Shown: positions 53,649 to 63,442, counted from the first letter of the stretch. The stretch is DNA of 64,000 bases from Streptomyces sp. Root1304 (GCF_001426405.1 NZ_LMEP01000001.1:63241-127240), one strand, 5' to 3'. Numbers and translations: made by a program. Notes: generated by a model from the letters alone, not told the origin.

Positions 53649-55751
53649 GTGACGCGCATAGCCACCCGAACCCTTCTCGCGGTGCTGGTGGCGGCGTGGT
53701 GGCTCCTCGTACCCGCCGTCGCCCATGCCGACGATCCCGTCGAGCTGTCCCGCGACGGGCAGATCACCGACCGGGTGGACGCCCTCGGCGACCGCCGTCC
53801 CTCCGTGGTCCAGGCCCTCGACCGGCTCTACGACGAACGGCGGATCCAGCTGTTCGTCGTCTACGTACGGGACTTCTCCGGCCGCTCCGGGCAGTCCTGG
53901 GCCGACGCCACCGCCGAGCGCAACGGCCTCGGCGTCGACGACGTGCTGCTCGCCGTCGCCACCCACGACCGCCGATACGGCTACTCCGCCGACCCGGACG
54001 CCCGCCTCACCCAGGCCCAGCTGGACGACGTCGCCCAGACCGCGATCGAACCGGCGCTGCGGCAGAACGACTGGGCCGGCGCCGCGATCGGCGCCGCCGA
54101 CGGCTACTCCGCCGTGATCGCCGGCCGTCCCGTCCCCACCCCGGCCATCACCCCCGGGCCCGCCGATCCCGGCGGCGCCGCCGACGGCACCTCGACGACC
54201 GATCTGGTCCTGCCCCTGGTCCTGGTCGGCGGCGCCGGAGCCGTCGCGGCCTACGCGTACACCAAACGGCGCAAGCGGGCCGAGACCCGCACCACGCCCC
54301 AGGGCGGACAGGGCTGGGGCCCTCCGAAGGAGCCCGCGCCGCCGTCCCTCGACGAACTGGACGGGGAGGCCCGCAGGACCCTGGTCGCCACCGACGACGC
54401 CGTCCGCACCAGCCAGGAGGAACTCGGCTTCGCCTCCGCCCAGTACGACACGGAGACGGTGCGCCCCTTCACCGAGGCCGTCGCCTTCGCCGGGGAACAG
54501 CTGACGGCCTCCTTCCGGCTGCGGCAGAAGCTCGACGACTCCTTCCCCGAGGACGACTCCACCCGCCGGAGCATGCTGGAGGAGATCCTGCGCCGCTGCG
54601 CGGAGGCGAACGCGCGCCTCGACGCCGAGAGCGAGGACTTCGACCGGCTCCGCGCCCTGGAACGCACCGCGCCCGAGGCCCTGGGCACCGTCGAGACCGC
54701 CTTCCGGGAGCAGACCGGCCGGGTCGGCACGGCCGAGGCCACCCTCGCCGCCATGCGCGAGCGGTACGCCGAGACGGCCGCCTCCCCCGTCGCCGGGGAC
54801 GTCGAACAGGCGAAGGACCGGCTGGTCTTCGCGACCACCCACGTCAACCAGGCCCGCCAGCGGATCGACGCCGGTGACAACGCCGGGGCCGCCGTGCACA
54901 TCCGGGCCGCCGAGAGCGCCGTGGACCAGGCGGCCCGGCTGATCGAGGCCGTGGACCGGCGGGCGCGGGAACTGGCGGAGGCGGTCGGCAAGCTGCCGGG
55001 CGCCCTCTCGGAGACGGACGCGGACCTGGCGGACGCCCGGGGCCTGTTGAAGGGCACCGGCGAAGGAGTGTCCACGGCCGACCTCCAGGGCCGGATCGCC
55101 CGCGCCGAATCGGTGGTCGCGGAGGTGCGGCGGACCGTGGACGCGGGGCGGTACGACCCCCTCGACGCGCTCCGCCGGGTCGAGGAGGCCGACACGGCGC
55201 TCGACGAGGCCCTGGAGGGCGCGCGGGAGCGCGAGTCCGGCAGCCGGCGCGCCCGAGGGCTCCTCGACCAGGCGATGCTGACGGCCCGTTCGGCGATCGG
55301 GGCGGCCTCGGACTACATCACCACGCACCGGGGCGCGGTGGGCAGTGAGGCCCGTACCCGCCTGGCCGAGGCCCAGCGGCGCTGGGAGAAGGCGCGGGTG
55401 CTCGCCGGGGACGACGACCCGACGGCCGCGCTCGCCGAGGCGCAGCAGGCGGACGCCCTCGCCCGCCGCGCCCAGGACCTCGCCGAGCAGGACGTCCGGA
55501 CCTACGGGAACCCGAACGGGCTGGGCGGTACGACGGGGGTCGGCGGGGGCGGTGGCGGCGGGCTGGGCGGTGCGGTGCTCGGCGGCATCATCCTCGGCGG
55601 GCTGTTCGGCGGGGGAAGGGGCGGCGGGCCCGGGGGGTTCGGCGGCGGTTCCGGCGGCGGGGGCTTCGGGGGCGGTGGCTTCGGCGGCGGGCCCGGCAGC
55701 TTCGGCGGCAGTGGCACGCGTGGCCGGCGGGGCGGCGGCGGCCGCTTCTGA
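53649..55751 (+). CDS. TPM-domain membrane protein with glycine-rich tail
   Basis: 700-residue protein. A signal peptide (TLLAVLVAAWWLLVPAVAHA), a TPM phosphatase-type domain (about 35-150, RIQLFVVYVRDFSGRSGQSWADATA), a membrane helix (TDLVLPLVLVGGAGAVAAYAY), a long coiled-coil cytoplasmic region of about 400 residues, and a glycine-rich end (GGGGFGGGGFGGG). GTG 53649 is chosen because it starts directly before the signal peptide; the upstream frame lacks a ribosome site. It precedes pspA by 58 bases, suggesting a shared envelope-stress function. Confidence 0.85.
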   Translation: MTRIATRTLLAVLVAAWWLLVPAVAHADDPVELSRDGQITDRVDALGDRRPSVVQALDRLYDERRIQLFVVYVRDFSGRSGQSWADATAERNGLGVDDVLLAVATHDRRYGYSADPDARLTQAQLDDVAQTAIEPALRQNDWAGAAIGAADGYSAVIAGRPVPTPAITPGPADPGGAADGTSTTDLVLPLVLVGGAGAVAAYAYTKRRKRAETRTTPQGGQGWGPPKEPAPPSLDELDGEARRTLVATDDAVRTSQEELGFASAQYDTETVRPFTEAVAFAGEQLTASFRLRQKLDDSFPEDDSTRRSMLEEILRRCAEANARLDAESEDFDRLRALERTAPEALGTVETAFREQTGRVGTAEATLAAMRERYAETAASPVAGDVEQAKDRLVFATTHVNQARQRIDAGDNAGAAVHIRAAESAVDQAARLIEAVDRRARELAEAVGKLPGALSETDADLADARGLLKGTGEGVSTADLQGRIARAESVVAEVRRTVDAGRYDPLDALRRVEEADTALDEALEGARERESGSRRARGLLDQAMLTARSAIGAASDYITTHRGAVGSEARTRLAEAQRRWEKARVLAGDDDPTAALAEAQQADALARRAQDLAEQDVRTYGNPNGLGGTTGVGGGGGGGLGGAVLGGIILGGLFGGGRGGGPGGFGGGSGGGGFGGGGFGGGPGSFGGSGTRGRRGGGGRF

Positions 55752-55809
55752 GACCGGCGCGAGCCGCGCCGTCTCCTCCCTTTTCTGTCCCTCTCAAGGA
55801 AGAAGTGCC

Positions 55810-56517
55810 ATGAGCAAGCAGACGATCCTCGGCCGGGTCACCCAGCTGGCGAAGGCCAACATCAACGCCCTGCTGGACCAGGCGGAGGATCCGCAGAAGA
55901 TGCTGGACCAGCTGATCCGCGACTACTCGAACAACATCGCGGAGGCGGAGGAGGCGGTGGCCGCGACCATCGGGAACCTCCGGCTGATGGAGCAGGACCA
56001 CCAGGAGGACGTGGAGGCGGCGAAGGAGTGGGGCGGCAAGGCCCTCGCCGCCAGCCGGAAGGCCGACGAGCTGCGGAGCGGCGGGCAGGCGGCGGAGGCG
56101 GACCGCTTCGACAACCTGGCGAAGGTGGCGCTCGGCCGGCAGCTCCAGTCGGAGAAGGAGGCGCGCACGGCGGAGCCGACGATCGCCGCGCAGACCGAGG
56201 TGGTGGCGAAGCTCAGGACGGGCCTCGACCAGATGAAGGCCAAGCTGGGCGAGCTGCGGGCCAAGCGGGACGAGCTGGTCGCCCGCGCCCGCTCGGCCCA
56301 GGCGCAGAACACGATGATGGACGCGGTGAAGAACATCGACGTGCTCGACCCGACCAGCGAGCTGAGCCGGTTCGAGGACAAGGTGCGCCGGGAGGAGGCG
56401 CGGGCGATGGGCAAGCAGGAGCTCGCCGCCTCGTCCCTGGACGCCCAGTTCGAGCAGCTGGACGCACTGGGCGACAGCGCCGAGATCGAGGCCCGGCTGG
56501 CCGCGCTCAAGGGCTGA
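55810..56517 (+). CDS. pspA: PspA/IM30 family membrane-stress protein
   Basis: 235-residue all-helical protein: LGRVTQLAKANINALLDQAEDPQKMLDQLIRDY at the start and long coiled coils after, typical of PspA/Vipp1. It binds stressed inner membrane and forms ESCRT-III-like assemblies in other bacteria. ATG 55810 follows GGAAGAAG. It is probably co-transcribed with the TPM-domain gene. It ends 19 bases from the convergent regulator gene. Confidence 0.93.
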   Translation: MSKQTILGRVTQLAKANINALLDQAEDPQKMLDQLIRDYSNNIAEAEEAVAATIGNLRLMEQDHQEDVEAAKEWGGKALAASRKADELRSGGQAAEADRFDNLAKVALGRQLQSEKEARTAEPTIAAQTEVVAKLRTGLDQMKAKLGELRAKRDELVARARSAQAQNTMMDAVKNIDVLDPTSELSRFEDKVRREEARAMGKQELAASSLDAQFEQLDALGDSAEIEARLAALKG

Positions 56518-56536
56518 TCGCGTACGCGGAATCGCC

Positions 56537-59107
56537 TCAGAACATGCTGAGCAGCTGTTCCACCGTCGGCTCCGCCGTCCCCTCGCCGTCCGGGAGGTCC
56601 AGTTCGAACCAGACGGTCTTCCCGCGCGGGGTGCGGCGCGAGCCCCAGGAGGAGCTGAGCAGCCCGACCAACTGGAGTCCGCGGCCGCCCTCGTCGGTGT
56701 CCTTGGCGCGGCGGCGGCGCGGCTGGACGAGTCCGGCGTCCCAGACCTCGCAGACGAGGGTGCGGTCGCGGAGCAGCCGCAGCCGGATCTCGCCCTCGCC
56801 GTAGCGGAGCGCGTTGGTGACGAGTTCGCTGACGAGGAGTTCGACGGTGTCGACGAGCGCTTCGAGGTCCCAGGCCTTGAGCTGGGTGCGGGCGAGTTCC
56901 CGCGCCCGGCCGACCGAGCGGGGTTCCCTGGGCAGCCGCCAGTCGCCGACGGCCTCACTCGGCAGGCCCTGGATCCTCGCCATGAGGAGGGCGATGTCGT
57001 CCTCGCCGTGCCCGGTGTCCAAGGTGTTCAGGACCCGGTCGCAGACGTCTTCGAGCGGACGGGCCGGGTCGGTGAGGGCGCGCCGGAAGGCGGAGAGCCC
57101 TTCGTCGAGCGGGTGGTCGCGGGACTCGACGAGCCCGTCGGTGTAGAGGGCGAGGAGGGCGCCCTCGGGGAGTTCGACCTCCACCTCCTCGAACGGTTCG
57201 CCGCCGACGCCGAGCGGCATCCCCGGGGGTACGTCGAGCAGCAGGGCCTCCTCGCCGGGTTCGACGAGGACCGGCGGGAGGTGCCCGGCGTTGGCGAAGG
57301 TGCAGCGGCGGGTGACCGGGTCGTAGACGGCGTAGACGCAGGTCGCGAGGTAGACCTCGGAGAGTTCGGGGCCGCGCGACTTGTGGGTGCGGGACTGCTG
57401 GGCGCCGATGGGGGCGCCGAGTCCGCGGGCGATCTCGTCGAGGTGGGAGAGGACCTCGGCCGGTTCCAGGTCGAGCTGGGCGAGGGTGCGGACGGCGGTG
57501 CGCAGTTCGCCCATGGCGACGGCGGCGCGCAGCCCCCGGCCCATGACGTCGCCGATGACGAGGGCGGTGCGGTGTCCGGGGAGTTCGATGACGTCGAACC
57601 AGTCGCCGCCGACCTCGGTGGCGGTGGTGCCGGGGAGGTAGCGGCAGGCGATGTCGAGCCCGGCGGCCTCGGGGTCGCCGGGCGGGAGCAGGCTGCGCTG
57701 GAGGATCAGGGCCCGCTCGTGCTCGCGGCGGTAGAGGCGCGCGTTGTCGATGCAGACGGCGGCGCGGGCGGCGAGTTCGACGGCGAGGGCGCGATCGCGT
57801 TCGCCGAAGGGCTCGCTGCCCTTGGTGCGGGAGAACTGGACGAGGCCGACGACGATGTCGTGGGCGACCATCGGGACGACGAGGGTGCTCTGGACGAGGT
57901 CGCCGTCGACGCCGGGCACCGTACGGAGGCGGCCGGTGCGCAGGGCGCCCGCGCAGGGCGAGTTGAAGGGGTAGCGGTGGACGGCCCCGACCGCGATGGG
58001 TTCGGGTCCGCAACAGCCGCCGTCGGGTTCCGGCCGTTCGTCGGATCTGCGGGGGGTGTCGGAGACGGCGCTGGCGACGGCGACCCGGCGGAGTTCGGCG
58101 CTGCCGGCCCCGTAGCCGACGTCGTGGGAGCTGCCCCAGCGGCCGGGCGGTGCCTCGTCGCCGGTCAGCAGCCCCTGGTAGAGGTCGACGGAGGCCAGGT
58201 CGCAGAAGCCGGGGACGGCGACGTCGAGCAGTTCGCGGGCGGTGGCCTCCAGGTCGAGGGTGGTGCCGATGCGGGCGCCGGCCTCGTTGAGGAGGGCGAG
58301 GTTGCGGCGGGCGCTGGCCGCTTCCCTGGCCGCGTTGTGGCGGCGGGTGATGTCGATGCCGAGTCCGGCGACGCCGATCGGGCGGCCGGAGCCGCTGTGC
58401 ACGCGGTAGAGGTTGATGGCCCAGTGGCGGCGGTCCCTGGCGCCGGGCGCGGCGCCGATGATCTCGAAGTCGGTGACGGACTCCCCGGTCTCCAGGACGC
58501 TCCGGAGCGCGGCGGTCATCCGGTCGGCCTCGGACCGGCCGAGGTAGTCGTGGACGGTACGGCCCCGGTGGTCGTCGGCGGAGCCGCCGAAGACGGTGGC
58601 GAAGCGCCGGTTGGCCCGCTTCACCGTGAGGTCGGTGCCGAAGAGGAGGAACCCGAAGGGTGATTGGCCGAATATCGCCTGGGAGGCGGCGAGGTCGGTC
58701 TCGATACGGCGCAGGGCGCGTACGTCGACGACGATGCAGAGCGCGGCCCGCTCACCGGACTGGGTCTCGCTGGGCATGACGTACATCTCGGCGATCCCGT
58801 GGGCCCGGTCCTCGCCGGGGACGCGGAACGGGACGAGGCCCGTCCACTCCTTGCCGTCGAGGATCTCCCGGACCTTCCGATGGCCGCGCTCGCGCAGCTC
58901 GGCGGGCATGAAGACCTCGACGGGGTCCTTGCCCCTGGCCTCCTCGGCGGTGACGCCGAAGAGGTCCGCGGCACGCCGGCTCCACTGCTCGACGAGGCCG
59001 TCGGGCCCGATCGAGAAGGAGGCCACCCGGATGTAGTCGTAGATGGAGCCGGGCGGGCTGCTGTGCCACACGACGCCGCCACTCGCCGTCTCAGGTATCT
59101 CGCTCAC
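56537..59107 (-). CDS. PAS-GAF-PP2C-HATPase regulator (RsbU/RsbW fusion type)
   Basis: 856-residue multidomain protein. Two PAS domains (about 25-250), GAF (about 265-455), a SpoIIE-type PP2C phosphatase (about 485-690: GGDWFDV, GDVMGRG, YTDGLVES, DDIALLM, all metal-binding Asp present) and a C-terminal HATPase_c (about 725-850: LLVSELVTNALRYG, DEGGRGLQLVGLLSSSWG). It may dephosphorylate anti-anti-sigma factors and carry a serine-kinase/anti-sigma domain in one chain. Start GTG 59107. The partner sigma system is not in the window. Confidence 0.92.
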   Translation of the reverse strand: MSEIPETASGGVVWHSSPPGSIYDYIRVASFSIGPDGLVEQWSRRAADLFGVTAEEARGKDPVEVFMPAELRERGHRKVREILDGKEWTGLVPFRVPGEDRAHGIAEMYVMPSETQSGERAALCIVVDVRALRRIETDLAASQAIFGQSPFGFLLFGTDLTVKRANRRFATVFGGSADDHRGRTVHDYLGRSEADRMTAALRSVLETGESVTDFEIIGAAPGARDRRHWAINLYRVHSGSGRPIGVAGLGIDITRRHNAAREAASARRNLALLNEAGARIGTTLDLEATARELLDVAVPGFCDLASVDLYQGLLTGDEAPPGRWGSSHDVGYGAGSAELRRVAVASAVSDTPRRSDERPEPDGGCCGPEPIAVGAVHRYPFNSPCAGALRTGRLRTVPGVDGDLVQSTLVVPMVAHDIVVGLVQFSRTKGSEPFGERDRALAVELAARAAVCIDNARLYRREHERALILQRSLLPPGDPEAAGLDIACRYLPGTTATEVGGDWFDVIELPGHRTALVIGDVMGRGLRAAVAMGELRTAVRTLAQLDLEPAEVLSHLDEIARGLGAPIGAQQSRTHKSRGPELSEVYLATCVYAVYDPVTRRCTFANAGHLPPVLVEPGEEALLLDVPPGMPLGVGGEPFEEVEVELPEGALLALYTDGLVESRDHPLDEGLSAFRRALTDPARPLEDVCDRVLNTLDTGHGEDDIALLMARIQGLPSEAVGDWRLPREPRSVGRARELARTQLKAWDLEALVDTVELLVSELVTNALRYGEGEIRLRLLRDRTLVCEVWDAGLVQPRRRRAKDTDEGGRGLQLVGLLSSSWGSRRTPRGKTVWFELDLPDGEGTAEPTVEQLLSMF

Positions 59108-59251
59108 GCGACCGTCCCCTCCAGCTCACCGCACCGGACCGGCCATGCCCGCAGTATTCAATACAGCGGGCCCCGACGGCACGACGTTCACGATCACAGG
59201 GTGGTCTCGTTCGCCTCGCGCCGAGTCCGGGTGATCGTCGTCCCTCCCTGT

Positions 59252-59674
59252 TTACTCACCAGGCAGAGCCAGCTCGAACCATACGGTTTTGCCCGTCCTT
59301 CCCTTACGGGTCCCCCAGCGGCGGGCGGAACAGGCCACGAGACCGAGGCCGCGGCCCCCTTCGTCCTCGGGTCCGGGGGCCCGCTCGGTCGGCGGATCCG
59401 GAAGCGGATCGGAAACCTCCACCAGGAGCGCGGGCGGGTGCGCGGGGTCCGATCCGTCGAGGTGGGGGCGGACGAGACGGACCCCGATGGGGCCGGAGGC
59501 GTACCGCAGGGAGTTGGTCACCAGCTCGCTGACCAGCAGGACGGTCAGATCTCCGAGCGCCGAATCGAGTTCCCAGGACCGCAGGGTCTCGCGCACGGCG
59601 TGGCGTGCCGTGCGTACGGCGTTCGCCTCCGCAGGGAAGTTCCACTCGGCGCGTTCGCCGTCGGTGTCGATCAC
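59252..59674 (-). CDS. RsbW-like HATPase (anti-sigma serine kinase family)
   Basis: 140-residue single HATPase_c domain: TVLLVSELVTNSLRYASGPI (N box), LVEVSDPLP (G1 box) and DEGGRGLGLVACSARRWG (G2 box). It is very similar to the C-terminal domain of the fusion protein just downstream on the same strand, 144 bases away. It could phosphorylate an anti-anti-sigma factor or bind a sigma factor. GTG 59674 is the likely start. Confidence 0.88.
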   Translation of the reverse strand: MIDTDGERAEWNFPAEANAVRTARHAVRETLRSWELDSALGDLTVLLVSELVTNSLRYASGPIGVRLVRPHLDGSDPAHPPALLVEVSDPLPDPPTERAPGPEDEGGRGLGLVACSARRWGTRKGRTGKTVWFELALPGE

Positions 59675-59860
59675 ACCCGATCACTTCCCCAGCCGTGCGT
59701 CAGCAGGAAGGCCCACGTCCTCTTTCAACGGGTCAATCAGGACATACCCGGAATTTGGGGCGAGATATCGCGCTGGGCGCAGCAGCGGGCGCACGGTGGC
59801 ACGAACGGCGTAGGGACTCAGCCGTGTGCGCCGGGACCGGGGGCCGCACGGCGTGAGGAC

Positions 59861-60358
59861 TCAGCCGTGCGCGCCGGCACCGGGGGCCGCCGGAAGCCTC
59901 AGGGCGGCCTCGGCGACGGCGGGCCGGTCCTGGTCGAGCCAGTCGACCGAGTCCAGTTCCCCGCTGGTGAGCCAGCGCAGCGCGTCGTGGTCCTCCAGCG
60001 GCCGGGGTTCGCCGGAGAGCAGCCGGGCGGTCCACACCTGGAGGACGTAACCCGGTTTGAGCGGCCATTCCCCGGGGATGCGCTCGCCGGGCTCGACCTC
60101 CACGCCGAGCTCCTCGCGGAGTTCGCGCACGAGGGCCTCTTCGGGGCTCTCCCCCGGTTCGAGCTTGCCGCCGGGCAGTTCCCAGCGTCCGGCGAGTTCG
60201 GCGGGGGCGCTGCGGCGGGCGGCGAGCAGCCGTCCCCGGTCGTACAGGGCGCCCGCGACGACGACCACGACGCGGGGCTCGCGGCCGGGACCGGAGCCGG
60301 TTCCGGGGTCGGTGCCGGGCTCGTGGGGTGCGGCGGGGTCGGTGGTGCGTTCCGTCAT
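59861..60358 (-). CDS. Nudix hydrolase (MutT-like)
   Basis: 165-residue Nudix protein. The Nudix box is GKLEPGESPEEALVRELREE (Gx5Ex7REUxEE). The core AGALYDRGRLLAARRSAPAELAGRWELPGG resembles CTP/8-oxo-dGTP pyrophosphohydrolases that clean oxidised nucleotides. The N-terminal 28 residues (TDPAAPHEPGTDPGTGSG) are disordered. No operon partner; the next gene on the same strand is 40 bases away. Confidence 0.88.
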   Translation of the reverse strand: MTERTTDPAAPHEPGTDPGTGSGPGREPRVVVVVAGALYDRGRLLAARRSAPAELAGRWELPGGKLEPGESPEEALVRELREELGVEVEPGERIPGEWPLKPGYVLQVWTARLLSGEPRPLEDHDALRWLTSGELDSVDWLDQDRPAVAEAALRLPAAPGAGAHG

Positions 60359-60398
60359 GGGCGCGAGCGTAGCCCGGCCGGGGAGGCGTCCGCCGGGG

Positions 60399-60578
60399 TC
60401 AGAGGGCGGGGCTGCCGATGCGCTCGACCGAGTAGAGCTGCTTGTGGCCGCGGTCGTCGAGGCTGTCCGCGATCTTCTGCGCCTCGTCCTTGGTCGCGTA
60501 CCGCCCCACCCGGTAGCGGTTGCCGTTGTCGTCCTGCCGGATGACGAGCCAGGTGAGATCGGAGCCGCTGTCGGTCAT
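60399..60578 (-). CDS. SPOR-like mini-protein
   Basis: 59-residue protein: MTDSGSDLTWLVIRQDDNGNRYRVGRYATKDEAQKI. The beta-alpha-beta pattern with VIRQDD, YRVGRYATKDEA and a final YSVERIG resembles a minimal SPOR (peptidoglycan-binding) or related small fold, but without signal or membrane segment, so it is probably cytoplasmic. ATG 60578 is chosen because it has an AGGGGAAG-like site upstream. Common in Streptomyces; role unknown. Confidence 0.75.
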   Translation of the reverse strand: MTDSGSDLTWLVIRQDDNGNRYRVGRYATKDEAQKIADSLDDRGHKQLYSVERIGSPAL

Positions 60579-60732
60579 CAGACTTCCCCTCCGCCGGTCC
60601 GGGCGCCACCAAGCATCTCCGGGAAACCGCAATCCGCATATGCCGGAGCTTACGCCTGACCTTCACACAGCGGATACGGAATTGCACAAAGAGATACGGA
60701 TCGGCCGGGAACCGACGGAGGGAGTCCGAAGG

Positions 60733-62490
60733 TCACACCCCGGGCGCCCCCGGGGGAACGGTCGGCACCGGCATCAGGACGGGGCCGCCCGCGCCCTCGG
60801 GGTCCTTGCGGCAGACGTCCCCGCAGGTGGCGTCGAGCGAGCAGCAGAGGGAGCAGACCGGCCCGGACCGTACGGGGCAGTCTGCGATGTCGGGCAGTTC
60901 GTAGGCGGTCTCGCACTCCGCGCAGAGATGGGTGGCGCGCTCGTCGACGCCGCCGGCCGCCGGGCCGTTCACGGTGTTGGGGCGGGCCAGGTAGTAGCGC
61001 CCCCCGGTCGCCCAGGCGATCAGCGGGCAGAGGACGAGGGCGAGACCGGCGGCGATGAAGGTGGAGAAGGCCTGCGCGTAGACGCCGAAGAGACCGAAGA
61101 AGGCGAGGATCGAGACGACGGAGGCGATGACCATCGCACCGAATCCGGCCGGGTTCACGGCGTACAGATAGGCGCGCTTGAACTCGATGTACGGGGGGCT
61201 CCAGCCGGCCCGCTTGTTGATGACGAGGTCGGCGGCGACGGCCGCGATCCAGGCGATGCCGACGTTGGAGTAGAAGCCGAGCAGCTTGTTCAGGGCCGCG
61301 AACATGTTCATCTCCATCAGCGTCAGCGCGATGGCGAGGTTGAGGAAGATGTACCAGACGCGGCCGGGGTGCCGGTGGGTGACGCGGGAGAAGAAGTTCG
61401 ACCAGGACAGCGAACCGCTGTAGGCGTTGGTGACGTTGATCTTGACCTGGGAGACGATCACGAAGAGCGCGGCGGCGGGCAGGGCGAAGGAGCCGAGCCA
61501 GGGCTTGAGCGCCTCGATCTGCGGGGCGATCGGCTCCAGGGCGTGGGTCCTGCCGACGGCCTCCAGGGCGACGAACGCGAGGAAGGCGCCGCCGAGTTGC
61601 TTGGCCGCGCCGATGATGACCCAGCCGGGCCCGGCGGCGAGCACGGCGAGGTTCCACCGGCGCCCGTTGGCGGCGGTCTTCGCGGGCATGAAGCGCAGGT
61701 AGTCGGCCTGCTCGCCGATCTGCGCGATCAGCGAGAGCGCGACGCCGGTGCCGAGACCGAAGCCGAGCCAGGAGAAGCCGGCGCCCGCCCCCTCCGTGCC
61801 GCCGAAGGAGGCGAAGGCCCCCCAGGCCTCGGGGGCCTCGAAGGCGAGGACGACGAAGGGCAGCACCATGCCGACGATCCAGACCGGCTGCGTCCAGGCC
61901 TGCACCTTGGCGAGCGCGCCCATGCCGCGGAAGACGATCGGGATGACGATCAGGGTCGTGAGGAGATAGCCGAGCTCGACCGGCAGACCGACGGCCTGGT
62001 GCATGGCCTGGGCCATGATCGAGCCTTCGAGGGCGAAGAAGATGAAGGTGAAGGAGGCGTAGATCAGCGAGGTGAGCGTCGAGCCGAAGTAGCCGAAGCC
62101 GGCACCGCGCGTGATCAGGTCCATGTCCAGGCCGTACTTCGCGCAGGCGCGGGCGATGGGGATGCCGGTGAGGAAGATGAGCGTGGCGGCGGTGAGGATC
62201 GCGGCGAGGCCGCTGCCGAAGCCGTAGGTGAAGACGATCGAGGCGCCGATCGCGAAGTCGGCGAGGTAGGCGATGCCGCCGAGGGCGGTCCCGGCCACGG
62301 TCGCGGGCGACCAGCGCCGGAAGGAGTGCGGGGCGTAGCGCAGCGAGTAGTCCTCGCGGCTCTCGTCCGCGGCCAGCTTGGCGTAGCTGCGGCGGGGCCC
62401 GGAGGGCGGGGCGGCCCCCTCCGGCGCGTCGGGGGCCGGGGCGGTGCCTCCGTCCGGCTCCGGCGTGGGGGCGGTGACCGTGTCCGTCAT
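60733..62490 (-). CDS. NCS1 family nucleobase permease with cysteine-rich tail
   Basis: 585-residue transporter. Twelve hydrophobic segments and NCS1 landmarks (the ADFAIGASIVFTYGFGSGLAAIL region and GAGFGYFGSTLTSLIYASF) point to a cytosine/purine/hydantoin permease. After the last helix the cytoplasmic C-terminus carries eight cysteines within 38 residues (Cys523, 526, 538, 546, 549, 550, 556 and 560), unlike a standard NCS1 protein. The substrate is not evident. A GntR regulator gene lies 200 bases upstream on the same strand. Confidence 0.88.
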   Translation of the reverse strand: MTDTVTAPTPEPDGGTAPAPDAPEGAAPPSGPRRSYAKLAADESREDYSLRYAPHSFRRWSPATVAGTALGGIAYLADFAIGASIVFTYGFGSGLAAILTAATLIFLTGIPIARACAKYGLDMDLITRGAGFGYFGSTLTSLIYASFTFIFFALEGSIMAQAMHQAVGLPVELGYLLTTLIVIPIVFRGMGALAKVQAWTQPVWIVGMVLPFVVLAFEAPEAWGAFASFGGTEGAGAGFSWLGFGLGTGVALSLIAQIGEQADYLRFMPAKTAANGRRWNLAVLAAGPGWVIIGAAKQLGGAFLAFVALEAVGRTHALEPIAPQIEALKPWLGSFALPAAALFVIVSQVKINVTNAYSGSLSWSNFFSRVTHRHPGRVWYIFLNLAIALTLMEMNMFAALNKLLGFYSNVGIAWIAAVAADLVINKRAGWSPPYIEFKRAYLYAVNPAGFGAMVIASVVSILAFFGLFGVYAQAFSTFIAAGLALVLCPLIAWATGGRYYLARPNTVNGPAAGGVDERATHLCAECETAYELPDIADCPVRSGPVCSLCCSLDATCGDVCRKDPEGAGGPVLMPVPTVPPGAPGV

Positions 62491-62689
62491 GAGGGTTCCT
62501 GTCGTCCGACCGATTCGCGGGTACGGACGAGGAAGGTAGGAGCCGGTCGTGACGGACGGCGGCGACGGGAGGTTGCCGGGCGGTTACGCGGGCTGACACC
62601 CCGTTAACTCGCGGTCACACCCCCCGGACGACGGACTCCGCTGACCGGTGGGGGCCACGGGAGCCGCGGTGCCCGGTCCGCCGGAGGCC

Positions 62690-63442
62690 TCATCTCACCG
62701 GCAGGTGGTACGAGAGGCGGTAGCGGTCGGCCGGGACCACCACGTCGGCCGTCTCGACCGCGCGCCCGGAGGCGTAGTACGTGCGCTCCACGACCATCAC
62801 CACATGACCCGGCACCCCGCCCAGCGCGAGGAGTTCCTCGGCGAGGCCCGGCCGGGCGCCGACCTCCTCCACGACGTTGTCCACGACCACGTCGATGGCC
62901 GCCATCCGCTCGACGACCCCGCAGCCGCCGAGCGGCCCCTCCTCGGGGAGCATCACCGGCGTCCGCCCCGTGACAGCGAGCGGCTCCCAGGAGGTGGCGA
63001 CCATCATCGGCTCGCCGCCGTCCCGGTACACGTATCTGGTGCGCATCACGCGCTCCCCCGGTTCGATGCCGAGCCGCTCGGCCACCTCGGCGCTCACCGG
63101 CTCCTGCTCGCTGTTCGACTCCCAGGTGCCCCGGGCCCCCTCGGCCGCCTGCTCCTGCCGGAAGGGGCTGGCGCCGGCCGCCGGACGGTATCCGGAGCGG
63201 GCGATCCGGCGCGGCACGGGACGCTCCCGCACATAGGTGCCCGAGCCCGAGCGCCCCTCCACGAGCCCCTCGGCCATGAGCACCTTACGGGCTTCCAGCG
63301 CGACGGTGTCCGACACCCCGTACTCCTCGCGGATGCGCGCCTGCGAGGGGAGGCGGGTATGCGGCGGGAGCGAGCCGTTGGCGATCTTCTCCCGCAGATC
63401 GCTCGCCACGCGCAGATAGGCGGGCTGCTCACCGAACGTCAC
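62690..63442 (-). CDS. GntR family (HutC/UTRA) transcriptional regulator
   Basis: 250-residue regulator. N-terminal winged helix-turn-helix (LREKIANGSLPPHTRLPSQARIREEYGVSDTVALEARKVL) and a C-terminal UTRA ligand domain (VMRTRYVYRDGGEPMMVATSWEP). UTRA domains bind small metabolites such as sugars, amines or pyridines. It is likely to control the adjacent permease gene. It is not DasR by sequence. Start GTG 63442 follows GAGGGGAG. Confidence 0.9.
   Translation of the reverse strand: MTFGEQPAYLRVASDLREKIANGSLPPHTRLPSQARIREEYGVSDTVALEARKVLMAEGLVEGRSGSGTYVRERPVPRRIARSGYRPAAGASPFRQEQAAEGARGTWESNSEQEPVSAEVAERLGIEPGERVMRTRYVYRDGGEPMMVATSWEPLAVTGRTPVMLPEEGPLGGCGVVERMAAIDVVVDNVVEEVGARPGLAEELLALGGVPGHVVMVVERTYYASGRAVETADVVVPADRYRLSYHLPVR

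Noticed and set aside
62690..63442. DasR itself
   Set aside because: It is a GntR/UTRA regulator, but its sequence does not match DasR as I know it, and the dre-like site lies before the chitinase rather than defining this gene.
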